This document shows positions 33,021-45,034 of a DNA stretch of 45,460 nt, piece after piece (the first letter of the stretch is position 1; each line of letters starts with the position of its first letter). The position numbers and the translations under genes were made by a program. Below the pieces are notes generated by a model, which was not told where the DNA came from, did no database searches, and saw nothing but the letters and a program-made list of their open reading frames with translations. The stretch lies in NCBI GenBank assembly GCA_003339415.1, contig PDHQ01000277.1, forward strand, positions 1 through 45,460, read 5' to 3'. Source of the stretch: Ophiocordyceps camponoti-saundersi (nom. inval.). Lineage: Eukaryota; Ascomycota; Sordariomycetes; Hypocreales; Ophiocordycipitaceae.

Positions 33021-35085
33021 GAACGTTATTTAAAGTATTTTATAAAGATTATTATAATAAAAAGCTTCCTATCCGCCTAGATAAATATATCCTACTTATA
33101 AGAATACTATATAACTATTTCCTTTCGTTATAAAATATAAACTTTATTTTCTATAAGCTAGGGTAAAATACTAAAAGGGAGCTAATAGATAAGTACCCTT
33201 TACTTCTATTAGTAGATATTAATAAGCTAGCTAATATAATAGCCCTTATATAGGCAGCTTCTAAGGTAAAATTTAACTAGGTATACGCTTACCTTACTTA
33301 TAATTACCGCCTTAAATAAATTAAAATCTTAAGATTTTAAAAAAAAGTAATAAATTATATAATTAAGCTAGCTAATAATAATTTTAAAAATAAAGCTTAA
33401 GATAGCTAATAGGTAGCTTAGCTAATTATTAGGATAATATAAATAAAAGTAGAAAATAATATTATTATACTTTATATTACTAAATTATAAGAAATCTCCT
33501 AAATAAAAGCTTTTAAGTTATAATACTTATTTATATACTTATATACCTTAAAAGAATTTATTAGACGGGCTATCTATTACTAGTAACGTGGGGGTCCTAA
33601 AAAGGAGTATATTATCGCGATTACCTTCTTATATATAACATATAGGGAGGGTAGCTATCTAAATACCTAATCGAATATATAAAGTAATAATAAGGAATAT
33701 AAAGAGTAGAGTAGGGAGTTATAAGATTAGAAGGATCTTATATAAAGGTTCCTTATAACTTAGGAAGGCTATATAAAGGGATAAGGCTATAAGGATAATA
33801 CGAGGCTATTAAGGTATTATAAGATACCTTAATACTTATAGTTTTTCTTTATAGTATACCGTATAGCTTCCTTAGTAAGCGCTTAGTAATAATAAGTAAT
33901 TATAGCGCTTATACGGTTAAAGTTATTATATAGCGAAAGCTATTATATAGTATAGAGTATTATATAAAGTTTACTTATATAAGAAGATATTCGTATAGCG
34001 GGTAAGAGAAAATTACTTATCGAGAGAGTAATTTATCGGCTTCGTACGCTCGAGATTAGTATCGTTTTAAAGCTCGAAGGTTTCGTACGTAGTAAAACTT
34101 ATAAGCGTAGCCGAAAATATAGGAGAGAGAAAGTACGAGGAAAGTAGCTAGTTAGTAGAAATTTTTAGGCTACCGTATATAGCTAGTAAGTCCTACTAAC
34201 TATAAGAAATACCTTCCTCTTCCTTTTATACGAAAGAAAAAGTCTTCCTTTTTTTATCCTCCGTAATAATAGCTATAATAATATTATTATTATTATAACT
34301 ATTATTATTATTAATCGCTACTATAGCCGCTATCTCCTCGTACGATAATAAAAAATAAGAAGAAAAAGAAAAAGAAAAAGTCGTACGATAATTATATCTA
34401 TTATTATAATCTTTAAGCGCCTTCCCTTTTCTAATAGGACTATTACTATTATTTTTAGAAGCGATAATACTATCTGCGCTAAGTTCCTCTAAGTAGCGAT
34501 TAGCGTATATATTCTCTTCGTATAAGGTATCTTTATAAATATAAGCTAATTATATAATAAAATAAGGAATATTATTACTTTTCGGCGACTTTTTATAATA
34601 TAGCTTTACGCTTTCGCGCTAAAAAGATAGCTATTAAGCTTATCTCTAAAGTTATACGCCGCCCTAGCTACTATCGGGCGGTAATAATTTAGTTAGCCGG
34701 TTAGTTCCTAGCGTAAGGCCCCTACGCCTATCGCTGCCTTTATTATAATAGCGGTCCGTTCTTAAGTTACCGCTATATTCGCGGCTATTAGGGTAAGGCT
34801 TATAAGCCTTACGTTTAGGATTCGAAAGGCTAGTATTATAATTACTTCCGGTCGCCTAATAATAAGGACGAAAATAAGGACGAGGAAGAAGATAACGATA
34901 AAAATAATAAGGATAAGGAAGAAGCTAACGATAAAGATAACGAGGATAAGGACGAAGACGAAGATAAAGAAAACGATAACGAGGAGGAAGAAGAGGGGGC
35001 CGGGGAGAAGGAGGACGAGTCGGACGACGACTTTAACGAAGAAGAGGAAGATAATAAAGACGATAACGACGACGACGAACTTATT
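33021..35085. other. Unassigned relic DNA with an acidic-codon repeat tract
   Basis: About 2 kb between the partial repeat and the copia relic, less AT-rich than the left half of the block. Near 33,068-33,350 a plus-strand frame reads protein-like for about 90 codons with few stops, but matches nothing I know. 34,850-35,083 is a GA-rich tract described separately. No other element boundary found. Confidence 0.4.
34850..35083 (+). repeat. GAN-type low-complexity tract (acidic codons on + strand)
   Basis: About 230 bp made almost wholly of GAC, GAA, GAG, GAT, AAG and AAC triplets, which on the plus strand read as a long Asp/Glu/Lys/Asn run. It could be the acidic tail of a lost protein or a plain purine-rich simple repeat. 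It lies just beyond the 3' end of the minus-strand copia coding region. Purine-rich sequence without CA or TG is immune to RIP, which explains why it stands out. Confidence 0.65.
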
Positions 35086-35199
35086 ATATTACTAGCAGTC
35101 TATTCTCGCTATTATTAGGTAATATAAGGTAAAGGGTAGCGGCCGTTTTATTCTTTTCGTATAGCGTTAAATTTACGGGCCTAGGGGGCGGCGATAGTA

Positions 35200-35750
35200 G
35201 CGCGAGTTTTTCGATAACTATTTCTATCCTAATCGTAATCTTATTCGTTATAACTAGTTATATAAAAGCGTTATTTAGGCCTTTCTTCGTTATAGCGTTT
35301 ATTAAGTTATCTTTTCTATTAATTTAAAATATCTTAGTAATTTCCTTTTTTTCGTATAATTCGCGTAAAGCTATAATATCGATTATAAGCCTCTTCTCCC
35401 TTATATTACTAAGCTTAACTAAGTAGTCGTAGAGGAAGTATAAGTTTATATAGAATATAAGAGGGATATTTAGTAAGGAGAGATTACGTACGATCTTCTA
35501 AAGCGTAATATTAAGGGCGATACTATTATCGATTCCTTATACGATATTATATAATTTACTTATAAGCACGCTATATATTACTCTCTTATATTTCGTTAAG
35601 GACTAATATACGATATTACTATAAATAGAGACTTTATTTTTCGTATAAGCTACCTCTTTACTTAGTATAATTACGAATCTTATTTATAAAGATAAGTTTT
35701 TATTATTTGCGAATAAGCTATCGGTAAAAATCTAAAACTTTATATAGGAG
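35200..35750 (-). pseudogene. Copia RNase H relic
   Basis: Continues the reverse transcriptase frame. It includes LYDYLVKLSNIREKRLIIDI and ALRELYEKKEITKI, then NRKDNLINAITKKG, which corresponds to the N-P-A-D-A-M-T-K segment at the C-terminus of copia RNase H. This is the best preserved part of the element. Confidence 0.85.
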
Positions 35751-35949
35751 AGGTTAAGAGGAACGAAATATAGTCCCTAATCGGCGTTTTTAATCTACTA
35801 TTATACGCGGGCGTTTAAGGCGTTATAGTCTTCCTTTATCGGTTTTTAAACTTAAGTAGCGGCTAAAAAGTTATACGCTATTTCGGGCTAGTAGATTAAT
35901 AAGATATACGCTCCTTATACGCGTTATAAAAGGTACGCTTATAAAGCGT

Positions 35950-36900
35950 TTTTTTTAGCTAAGTTAATAACTTATAATATTTTAGCTTATCCCTTCTATA
36001 TAAAGAGAATATTATCGCCTTTAAGGGAAATTTATCCGCTATTAAATTCGATCGGCGTTTTATACGAGAGGCGTATTTTCGGCTTCGTATAAAGGTTTTA
36101 TTACTTAAGGGATTTTTCCTTAAAGGCTGAGAAGGCGGGAAAGATAAAGGAGAGGGTATTATCGGTCTATATTCCTATAAGGCCGAAAGAATCTAAGCTA
36201 GTAAATATAAAAAGAAGGTATAAGTTATACGTTAAAGTCGTTATCTTTAAGTTCGTACGGTAATATTTATAATAAATCTTAAACTAATAAATGCCTAATT
36301 TTACTATTTTATATAGCGGATAATAAATATATAGAATAGTATTTTCCGGGAAGCGATCCTATATCTCCTTCGGTAATTATATAAAAATTAGTCTTATTAA
36401 GCGGTTATATAACTATATATACGCTTAGGTAATATCGCATAGCTCTCTATATATATTATATAATTATATAAAAAAAGAGCCTAAAGCGAGGATTAGTCTC
36501 TAGCTTATTCGTAAAATTATAAGTAATTAAGTAAGTATAATAGCTTTATCGGTATTAGCGTAGCTTTATATAATAAGTTATAATTTTTTATATAGCTTTA
36601 TAATCTTATTCTTAATTTCTTATATAAGCCTTATATAGAAGATATATAGCTAGCTATATTTAGCTAGGTTATATCGTACGAAGATAAAAATATCTTAAGC
36701 GGTAAGGCTATCGATTTCGGCGCGGTTTAATTTTTCGAACGGGAGGCTAGAGGTTATAATAATACTATTTTAACGGAGTTATACGGCGAGGGCAGTATTT
36801 TTCGTTTCTTTCTCTAAAAGGAAAGCGAGGGAGATAAACGAATTTACTATATAATCGGTAAAATCCTTATATCCCCGCGGGCTATAATACGGAATCTTAA
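35950..36900 (-). pseudogene. Copia reverse transcriptase relic
   Basis: Seen in one frame: LPFEKLNRAEIDSL, a segment equivalent to S-R-L-V-I-Q-A-Y with ILTQ and ISQRLILAL, LPKEIQDRFPENTI after reading stops as Gln, and GLIGIQTDNTL with one stop at the Q, corresponding to the active-site segment L-Q-T-D-D-T-L of fungal copia elements. The order and spacing fit a fungal copia clade very well. Confidence 0.85.
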
Positions 36901-38409
36901 TAGTAAATCTCTTCGTATAAGTATTAGCTTTTTTTATAAAAGCTTTATTAGACGGAAAATATAGCTTAATCTATATTATACGGAACTTAGTAAAGCTATT
37001 AGAAAGGTTTATAAAAATAAATTACCCTTCGATTACTAAAAGTTCGTATAATCTTATCTAGTTATAGCGTTCGCGCTAAACTATTACCTAGGAATAAAAA
37101 GGAAGTATAAGGTTCTCGTATAAGTAAGGTTTATTTTACGTAGTAAGTGCGCGGCTAATATTTCTCTTCGTATAAAGTTCCTAAATTACCTTTATTATTT
37201 TTCGAATCGCGGTCGCCTATACGATAATATCTAAAGATAGGGGTAAGGTACCGTAAATACGAGGGTATATATTAAAAATAAGGAGTATAAGTATAAGGCT
37301 ATTAGGTCTTACTATATTATTTAAGTATTTTACCGTAAGCTAAAGGATTATATCGTTATTAGCTTAATTTCTAAAGTTTTCCTTAAATATCTTATACGTA
37401 CGTTAAAAAAAGATATATAAGCGTTTAACTTTACTAACTACTTAATACGCCTTAATAAGTATTTCCTTATATAATAAACCGATAATTTATATAGAAGAAT
37501 AGAATTTATCCGAGGAGAAGTTTATACTAAGGTTATACGTAATAATATTTAGAGGGCCTTAGTAAATAGTAATCTAGTAGCGGTAAAAGGCGTTCTATAT
37601 ATCTTAGGTAGAGAGTAATTATACGAAAATAGTAACTTAGAAAAATATAGCCTCGTTAATAACGTAAAGGGCGTTCTTATTACCTAATTATATAATATTT
37701 ATAATAATCTTATAATTAAAAAAGATATTATCTTTAATTAAGAATTTAAATCGCTATAGCGAGGGGTTATATATTTAATATTAATAGTAGAATTTCTTTA
37801 TTATATAGAGCGATATTTCGGAGATATCGCTATAACTTATATTCCGAAATAAGTTATAAAGATATTCCGTATAAAGGTGCCTAAAGCGACGGTATAAATA
37901 GCGGAGCTATACCTTTATAAAGAAAAGGGCGGCTTCGCGCGGAGATATATAGAAGAACGAATATCCCTATTTCCGTACGATAGGGATTATCTAACTATCC
38001 TCGCGTACGATAACGTTCCTAATATTATCGAAATATGCTTTTAGGCGATTTATATCTCTAAGGGAAAGGAGGAATAGCGTAAAGGTATCGAGAATATAAT
38101 ATTATATAATACTAAAAAAGCCGTTAATATTAATTATACTAATTAAGGTTATAGCGGCCGAGCTACTAAACTTAATTATTACGGTGCTTAAGGTTTAGTT
38201 AATCTACGTATCTAAATTCTCTTATACGAATATTTTAGCCTAGTTTTTACTAATAGTATAGAAATTCGTAGCGCTAGTATCTTAAAATTATCCTTAATAT
38301 TCCGTACGATAAGTATTTACGAGAAAAACTTAATTACCTAGTTATACGGTTTATTATATAAAGATATCTTCCCTTATAAATTAATATACGAGGGCACTTA
38401 AAAAGATAA

Positions 38410-39000
38410 ATTAGGCAGCTTTCTCGGGAGCGTCCTTATCTTCCTCTTCGTACGACGAGTTATTAAGGTTATTAATAATATTATATCCCTCGTACTTAAG
38501 GAGGAAGGCTTCGAATTTATCGTTTATAGGGGGGTCCTTATCGAATTCTTCGCATAAAGTAAAGTATACCTTTCTTACGCGGTTAAAATCCCCTTACTTA
38601 TAATTCGTTAACTAATACCTTTCCTTCTTATAAATAAAATAGCGCTTCTTCGTACGGGGTAATAGGCGGCGGTCCTCTTACTAAACTTATTTAAATTTAC
38701 CTATATAAAACTTTAGCCGGGGTAAATTTAGTTATAAGGAGTTTATATAATAACGTCGATTAATAAAAAACTAGTTAGATATTTTCCTATAATTAAGGGC
38801 GACTTAGAGCGATATACGAAAAATAAAGAAAAACTCTTCGTATAAGGGCTTTATAGAGAGAAATGCTAGCTTAAGTTCCGGCACCTTATAGTAGGCCCTT
38901 ATTATTATAGCGTAAAGTTAAGTTTCCCCTTCGCTAAGGGCACGTTATATAAGTTATATTTTCTCGATTAATTCTTTAAGGACTTCTAGTATAGTTTTCT
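38410..39000 (-). pseudogene. Copia gag-like N-terminal region
   Basis: Same reading phase as the reverse transcriptase. It reads ILEVLKELIEKI near 38,980, later FNRVRKVYFTLCEEFDKDPP and KFEAFLLKYEGYNIINNL, then an acidic EEEDKDAPEKAA segment ending at about 38,411. Assignment to gag rests on position and phase; the sequence itself is variable in this family. Confidence 0.55.
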
Positions 39001-39060
39001 CCGGGTATTTCCTTCGTATAGAAGTAAAAGTCGTACCGGTCTAATCGGCCTAGTACTACG

Positions 39061-40330
39061 TATAATTCGTTATCGTATTAAAATACGAATTAAGTATTCG
39101 ATAGATCTTATCTTACCTTTTCTCGGGTCCTATATAATAGAGGTAGTATAACTATGCTGGGCCTGTAAAAACGTCCGGGAAAACAATATAGTACTAGTTT
39201 TCGGTAATACTAATCCGTCGGCAGTATAATATAAAAAGCTTAGTATAATAATCTAAGATATAAATACTAGTTAAAAGTACTATTCTTATTATATAAGCAG
39301 TATTTATTATATAAATAGCTTAATAATATATTTTATATAATAAAGTAAAAATACTAGTATCTAGTATTTAAATTACGGCTAAACCTTAGAAGGTTAAACC
39401 TCGGATAATAAGATAAGATAATAAAGATAAGAATAATAAATAAAATTCCTAGGATAAGAAGAACGGTTAGAGACGGTTAAAAACGGAAAGAAATATTAGC
39501 TATTATAAATAAAGAATTATCTATTATAATTTATTATTAGCCTAGAAGCTAATAGAATATAATAGAATAGAATAAAGTTATTCTATTCGCTAAAGGATAT
39601 AGTAGATTTAAAATTAAAGGTTAATTTCAAAGTAGGAATTTAATTTTAAAGTAAAAAGAATATAATAGAAGCAAATAGAATAAGATAAAGCTATTCTATT
39701 CGCTAATATATTTATAATATAAAGCTTCTACGGTATTCTATAGCTTTCTAGCTAGCTTATATAATTAGATAGTTTCTTAGAGAAGGAAAACTATAAAAGG
39801 AAGGCTTTTTTCCCTTAAAGGGTCTTTCCTTTCCTTCTTCTCTAAGCTTTTAATCTAAACAATTAGCACTATAAAAGCCTACTCTCTATTACCTTCCCTT
39901 GCCTTATAAGATATTCCTATTTAGGAAGTTCTTACTTATTTATGCTTTATGAATTTCCTATTCCGGCTACCTACTACCCGGTTAAAGTAAGTAAAGCCCC
40001 CTACCTTCTTATTACCCCTTATCTCTCTTTATCTTTAGAAGCTTAGATTAAGGGCTACGGGTAAGATTAGGTAATTACGGGTACGATCCGTAATATGTTA
40101 AAAGCTTCTTTACTATTATAACTGCCCTATAGGTATAAAGAATAAGAAGAGAGTGTGCTAAAGAATTCCTTTCCTAAAAAAAGAGAAAAATAGAAAAATA
40201 GAAAAACAGTACTTTTTTAATCGCATATATCTCCACGAAAATAAAAGGTAAAAATCCACTTTTTTCTTTCCTAATTAGGAAATAAGCGGCGCTACCTAGT
40301 AGTATATAATATATCTAATATAACCTCCCC
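39061..40330. other. Non-coding leader between copia and gypsy relics
   Basis: About 1.3 kb with no coding region recognised. It should contain the copia 5' LTR and the 5' LTR and leader of the gypsy element to the right. A possible LTR start is TGTAAAAACG at 39,164, inside a patch that kept CA and TG. A roughly 30-bp motif with CTATTCGCTA is repeated at about 39,563-39,592 and 39,674-39,705. Without the 3' LTR, which lies outside the window, the boundary cannot be fixed. Confidence 0.45.
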
Positions 40331-40379
40331 TGCACCCCCCTATACTGCTACTAATCCTAGACCTATTATAGATATTAGT

Positions 40380-41085
40380 AAGGTCCCGAGACCTAAATAC
40401 TTTAGTAGGGAAGATAACGATTTATAAGCGTTCTTAACTAATATTAGAGCTTATTTTAGGCTTTATTCTTCCGCCTTTTATAACGAACTGATAAAGGTAA
40501 TTTATACTTCTACTTACTTAGAAAGTATAGCTTTAGACTAGTTCGAACCTATATTAAGGAATTATTTAGGACTTACGGATAATAGGGAAGAAGAAACGGA
40601 GCTTATTTTTGCTAATTTCGATCGATTTAAAGAAAAATTACGGGAAGTTTTCGGCTAGTAAGACGAAGCTAGAACTATAGAGTATAAATTACGAACCTTA
40701 CGGTAAAAAGGGGCTACTTCTAGCTACGCTGCTAAATTCCGATAAATAACTAGTAAGTTAGACTAGGAAGACGAAGCCCTTATAGCTATTTTTTACGAAG
40801 GACTAAAAGACGAAGTAAAAGACGAACTATATAAGCAAGACCGGCCCGAAGAATTATCTACTTATATAGCTTCTACTATTAAAATCGACGATCGACTCTT
40901 TAAAAGAAAATAATAAAAATAAGGAGGTAAAAATACCTCTTCTTATATTAATAAAAGTAATAAAAAATATAAGAAAAATTACGCTAATCGAGGAGACCCT
41001 ATAGATCTAGATATAGTATCCTCGAAGCCTATTATCTACTTCTTTTATAAGAAAGAAGGCTATATTGTAAAAAACTGCTTTAAAA
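40380..41085 (+). pseudogene. Gag capsid and zinc-knuckle relic
   Basis: The capsid-like part reads PKYFSREDNDL near the start, later NFDRFKEKLREVFG and GLKDEVKDELYK, the usual pattern of the retrotransposon gag domain. At about 41,037-41,078 a stretch aligns with a CCHC knuckle (C-x2-C-x4-H-x4-C): its cysteines and histidine now read mostly as Tyr or Phe, and only the last Cys (41,076-41,078) is intact. Both parts are in the same phase. Confidence 0.8.
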
Positions 41086-42479
41086 AATAGGGAATAGAAA
41101 AAGGGAAAGGAAAAAGAATAGGAAAAACCTCTGCTATAAATAGTAAGACGATTAATATTATTTCTTCCTACTTAGCTACTAATCGTAATACGCTAGGCTT
41201 AAATAAGAAGGAACGGAGTGCTATTCGTAGCATGAAATTTAAACTGCTAACGAAAGAAGATAACTTAAACCGAGAGGAATACGAATTCCGAGAAGAACTT
41301 AAATAGTAATATAACCCGGAACTTATAGCCGATACGCTATTCCTAGACGGCTAGAATACGGTTAGGAATACGAAGAAGCCTTTAGAGCTTATAAGCCTTT
41401 TAGAAGCTAGTATAGAATTCGATTCCGGAGGAGAGTTTTACCCGCCGGGTAAAAATAACCCTTTTAAAACCTATAAGTAGGTTACGGAAGAACAGTTTAA
41501 AGATAGAAAAGAAGGAATTTAAGGAATTCCTTATTATTCTAACTTACCTAGCTAGTATAACTTTTCGGAAGACTCTATTTCGACCCTTAGTCTTAACGAC
41601 TATATTAACGACTTTAACGGAATAAGGGAAGATTACGAACCTATCCTAGAAAGAGAGGATAGCCTTATTCCGGAAAATAAAATTAAGAAGGAAAAAGAAG
41701 AATTACCCCTTCTTACGATAGAATATCTTTATACTATTAAAAGCGATAGTAAAAAAGAAAACGAAAAAATATAGTATTTTATTAAAATAAAGGAACTAAT
41801 TCTAAAGGAATTCGAAGACTAGAAAAATAACGACTACTTTCCTTATAACGAATTATTTTAGCACTTAAGGTACTTAGAAGAATTCTTCGATAAGTATAAG
41901 CAAGCGCACTATAATCTTAGCTAGCAATTTTGCTATAATAAGGACTGCGATTTTCACCTATAGGAAAAATAGAATATTAATTATTACCCGTCCTTACTAA
42001 CCTTTTATAAGGAAGCCGGCTTTATTAACGAAAGATTCTTTATTAAAGAAATAGAATTCCTTCTTAATAGGGAAACTAATTATAGGATTCTTAAGGAAAA
42101 TAAGGGAAATAACTACGATTTTCGACCCCGAATTCTTAGTATCGAATTAGATACGATTTAAGCTATGCTTACCTCTATAAAAGAATTATTAACGAAAGGG
42201 CCTATAGGAAGCGAATCCCCTACCGAGGAAAATAGTCCCGGAAGGTAGGATTTCCTAACGTAGCCTAAGGAATTTAAAGAAAACCTTAAGGGAAAAGGGA
42301 AAGCCTCTATTTAAAAAGGGTAAATAGAGGTATAACTAATAAGAATAAGGATTTTAGTAAGGATTTAGGAACGGAAAGGCGTTATTATTATATTAACTAC
42401 CCTAAATTATAAAGTATTAATACTATTACTATTAAAACTAATAGTACTAAAATCCCTATTTCTAGACTAACCTTTACTT

Positions 42480-42790
42480 TAAGATATAAAGGAAAAAAAG
42501 TAATAACCTTTATAGATAGCGGAGCCGCTAGTAATTATATTTCACCTATAGCTATAAAACGTCTAAATTTAAGCTATATAAAAAAGAAAACGCCTAGTAT
42601 AGTAAAAAACGCCGAAGGATTTAATTTTTAGTTTAATAAGGGAATAATTTTATACGAAACTAATTACTTCGAGTTTAAAATAGGACCTTATACCTTTACC
42701 GATACCTTCGATATTTTTAAAATAGCAGAATACGATATAATATTAGGTTATCCTTTTCTTTATAAATATAACCCGCAAATTAACTAGAAA
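42480..42790 (+). pseudogene. Retroviral-type aspartic protease relic
   Basis: The catalytic motif FIDSGAASNYI is intact at about 42,509-42,541, followed by hydrophobic strands and YDIILGYPFL, the second conserved segment of gypsy proteases. Same phase as the downstream reverse transcriptase. Confidence 0.85.
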
Positions 42791-43599
42791 ACCGGCTAAG
42801 TTAAATTTATAGACGATTATTTAATATCTAATACTTCTAATAGTAATACTAGTAAAAATAATCGAACGGATTCTAGAAAGAAAAATAAACCGAGAAGGTA
42901 TAATTATAATAACGGTAAGAAGCCTTATTATAAGATTTCTAGAAATACTAATAGAAGTAAGTCGAGCGTAAAAAATAAGTAATTTAGATCTATAAAAAAT
43001 AATTATTATAAGAATAGACGATCGAATATAAATAATTATAATAAAAGTTGATCTTATTATAATTATACGAATAGAAAAGAAAATACTAGGTTTAATAACG
43101 CCCTAGGAAATCTTTATAAAGGATTTAGCTCGAGAAATTTTAAAAAGGCGAGAAGCCCGAATAACGAGAATAGTTTAATTAAAGGAATTAAAGAAAGGAA
43201 AAACTTTTTTAATAATAATTAGAAATTTACTATAAGAAATAAATATAATTATTATAAGCAAAAACCTTATAATAAAGCTAAAAGTAATAAAATCTATAGT
43301 AAAATACCTTATACTACTATTACGTTAGCTGCTATTTCTAGCGTAGATTATAAGGAGGAAATAGCTTCTTATTCTAAAAAAAAGTTAGAACGCTATAAAT
43401 TAATACCTAAAGAAATTTTAGAAGAATTCTTAGATATATTTAAAGAACCCCCGGATAATACTCTACCTAAAAGAAGCTTATAGGATCACGAAATTAAATT
43501 AAAGCCTAATTCGGAACCTCGATTTATACGAATTTATAATAGTAACGAAAAATAACTATAAGTATTAAAGGAATATCTAGAAGAATAAATTAAAAAGGG

Positions 43600-44200
43600 A
43601 TATATAAGACCTTCTAAAAGTCCTTATAGAGCTCCCGTTACCTTTACTAATAAATCGGGTAAAGAAAAAGATAAATTAAGACCCGTAATTAACTATCGAA
43701 AATTAAATAACGATACTATTAAAGATAGAACGCCGATACTTTTAATTATAGAACTAAAAGATAAATTAAGCTAAAAATAGTATTTTACTAAGTTAGATTT
43801 AAAACTAGCTTATTACTAAATATAAATAGCGGAAGGAGATAAATATAAAATAGCCTTCGGAACTAGATACGGAAGTTACGAATATTTAATATTACCCTTA
43901 GGACTATATAATAGCCCCGCTACCTTTTAAAAACGTATAAATTATATTCTAAGAGATTATTTAGATATATTTACTACGGCTTATTTAGACGATATTATTA
44001 TATTTTTAGATACCTTAGAAGAATATAAAATTCACTTAAAAAAGGTATTAGAAGCTTTACGGGAAGCCGAATTATATATTAATCCTAAGAAATACGAATT
44101 CTTTTCTAAAGAAGTTAAATTTCTAGGCACTATTATAACCCCTTATAATATTAAAATAGACCCTAGCAAATTAGAACCTTTAAAGGACTAGCCTATACCT
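43600..44200 (+). pseudogene. Gypsy reverse transcriptase relic
   Basis: In one frame: DKLRPVINYRKLNN, a block equivalent to FTKLDLK, IAFGTRYGSYEYL, then the intact catalytic motif YLDD at 43,982-43,993 followed by IIIF, and NPKKYEFF with VKFLG. Order, spacing and the intact YLDD identify it clearly. Interrupting stops are of the RIP type. Confidence 0.93.
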
Positions 44201-44394
44201 AAATCGATTAAAAATATATAGTAATTTATAAGTTACTATAATTATTATAGAAAGTTTATTAAAAACTTTTCTAATATAATTATTCCTATATTAATAGTAA
44301 TAAAATTAGCTAAAAAAGAACCTTTTAAATAGACTAAAGAAGCTAATATAGCTTTTAATTCCCTTAAAGAAAAGCTAATCTTAGCACTTATATT

Positions 44395-44790
44395 AATAGC
44401 TTATAATTCGAAATAGCCTTTAATTTTAGAAACTAACGCTTTTAATTACGCTATAGGAGCCTAATTAAGCTAGGAAAATAATACTATATTATACCTTATA
44501 GCTTTCTATTCTAAAAAGCTAGTAGATTCGGAAATTAACTATCCTATCTACGATAAAGAATTTTTAACTATTATTAAAGTAATTAAAGAATTTAAGCACT
44601 ATATATTAGGAAACGAATTTAAATTAAGGATTTATACCGATTATAAAAATATAAGCTATTTTAATATAAGTTAAACCTTAAATAGCCGATAAATTAGGTA
44701 GGCTAAATTCCTTACCGATTATAATTACGAAATAATATATAAAAAAGGAAGTAAGAATAAAAGAGCCGATATTATTAGTAGAAGACCTAA
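44395..44790 (+). pseudogene. Gypsy RNase H relic
   Basis: Continues the same frame with LILETNAFNYAIGA (D-A-S in active enzymes is changed), YLIAFYSKKL, EINYPIYDKEFLTII, LRIYTDYKNI and KNKRADIISR, the standard chain of conserved segments in gypsy RNase H. Confidence 0.85.
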
Positions 44791-45034
44791 TTTAGATACC
44801 GGTATAATACCTATAACGACTAATTTCCTTAAAATAAATAATAAAGGAAATTTAGAATAAAATACCTTAAACGCTATATTTAAGGTAGAAGCCGATAATT
44901 TTATATTAAAATAAATAAAAGAAGCCTATAAAGATACTAATTTTAAGGATTATAAAGATATTAAGTAGATAGATAACTTAGCTTATTTAAAAGAGAAGTT
45001 ATTTATACCTCCTAATATAGTAGAAACTATAGTT

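Larger units (their letters stand above)
35150..39060 (-). mobile_element. Ty1/copia retrotransposon coding region, RIP-dead
   Basis: One minus-strand frame carries, right to left, a gag-like part (about 39,000-38,410: FDKDPP, KFEAFLLKYEGY), a central degraded part where integrase is expected, reverse transcriptase (about 36,900-35,950) and RNase H (about 35,750-35,200). Gag, reverse transcriptase and RNase H codons sit in the same phase, as expected for the single gag-pol frame of copia elements. Stops are TAA or TAG at expected Gln or Trp positions. LTRs were not identified with confidence; they should lie just beyond both ends. Confidence 0.85.
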
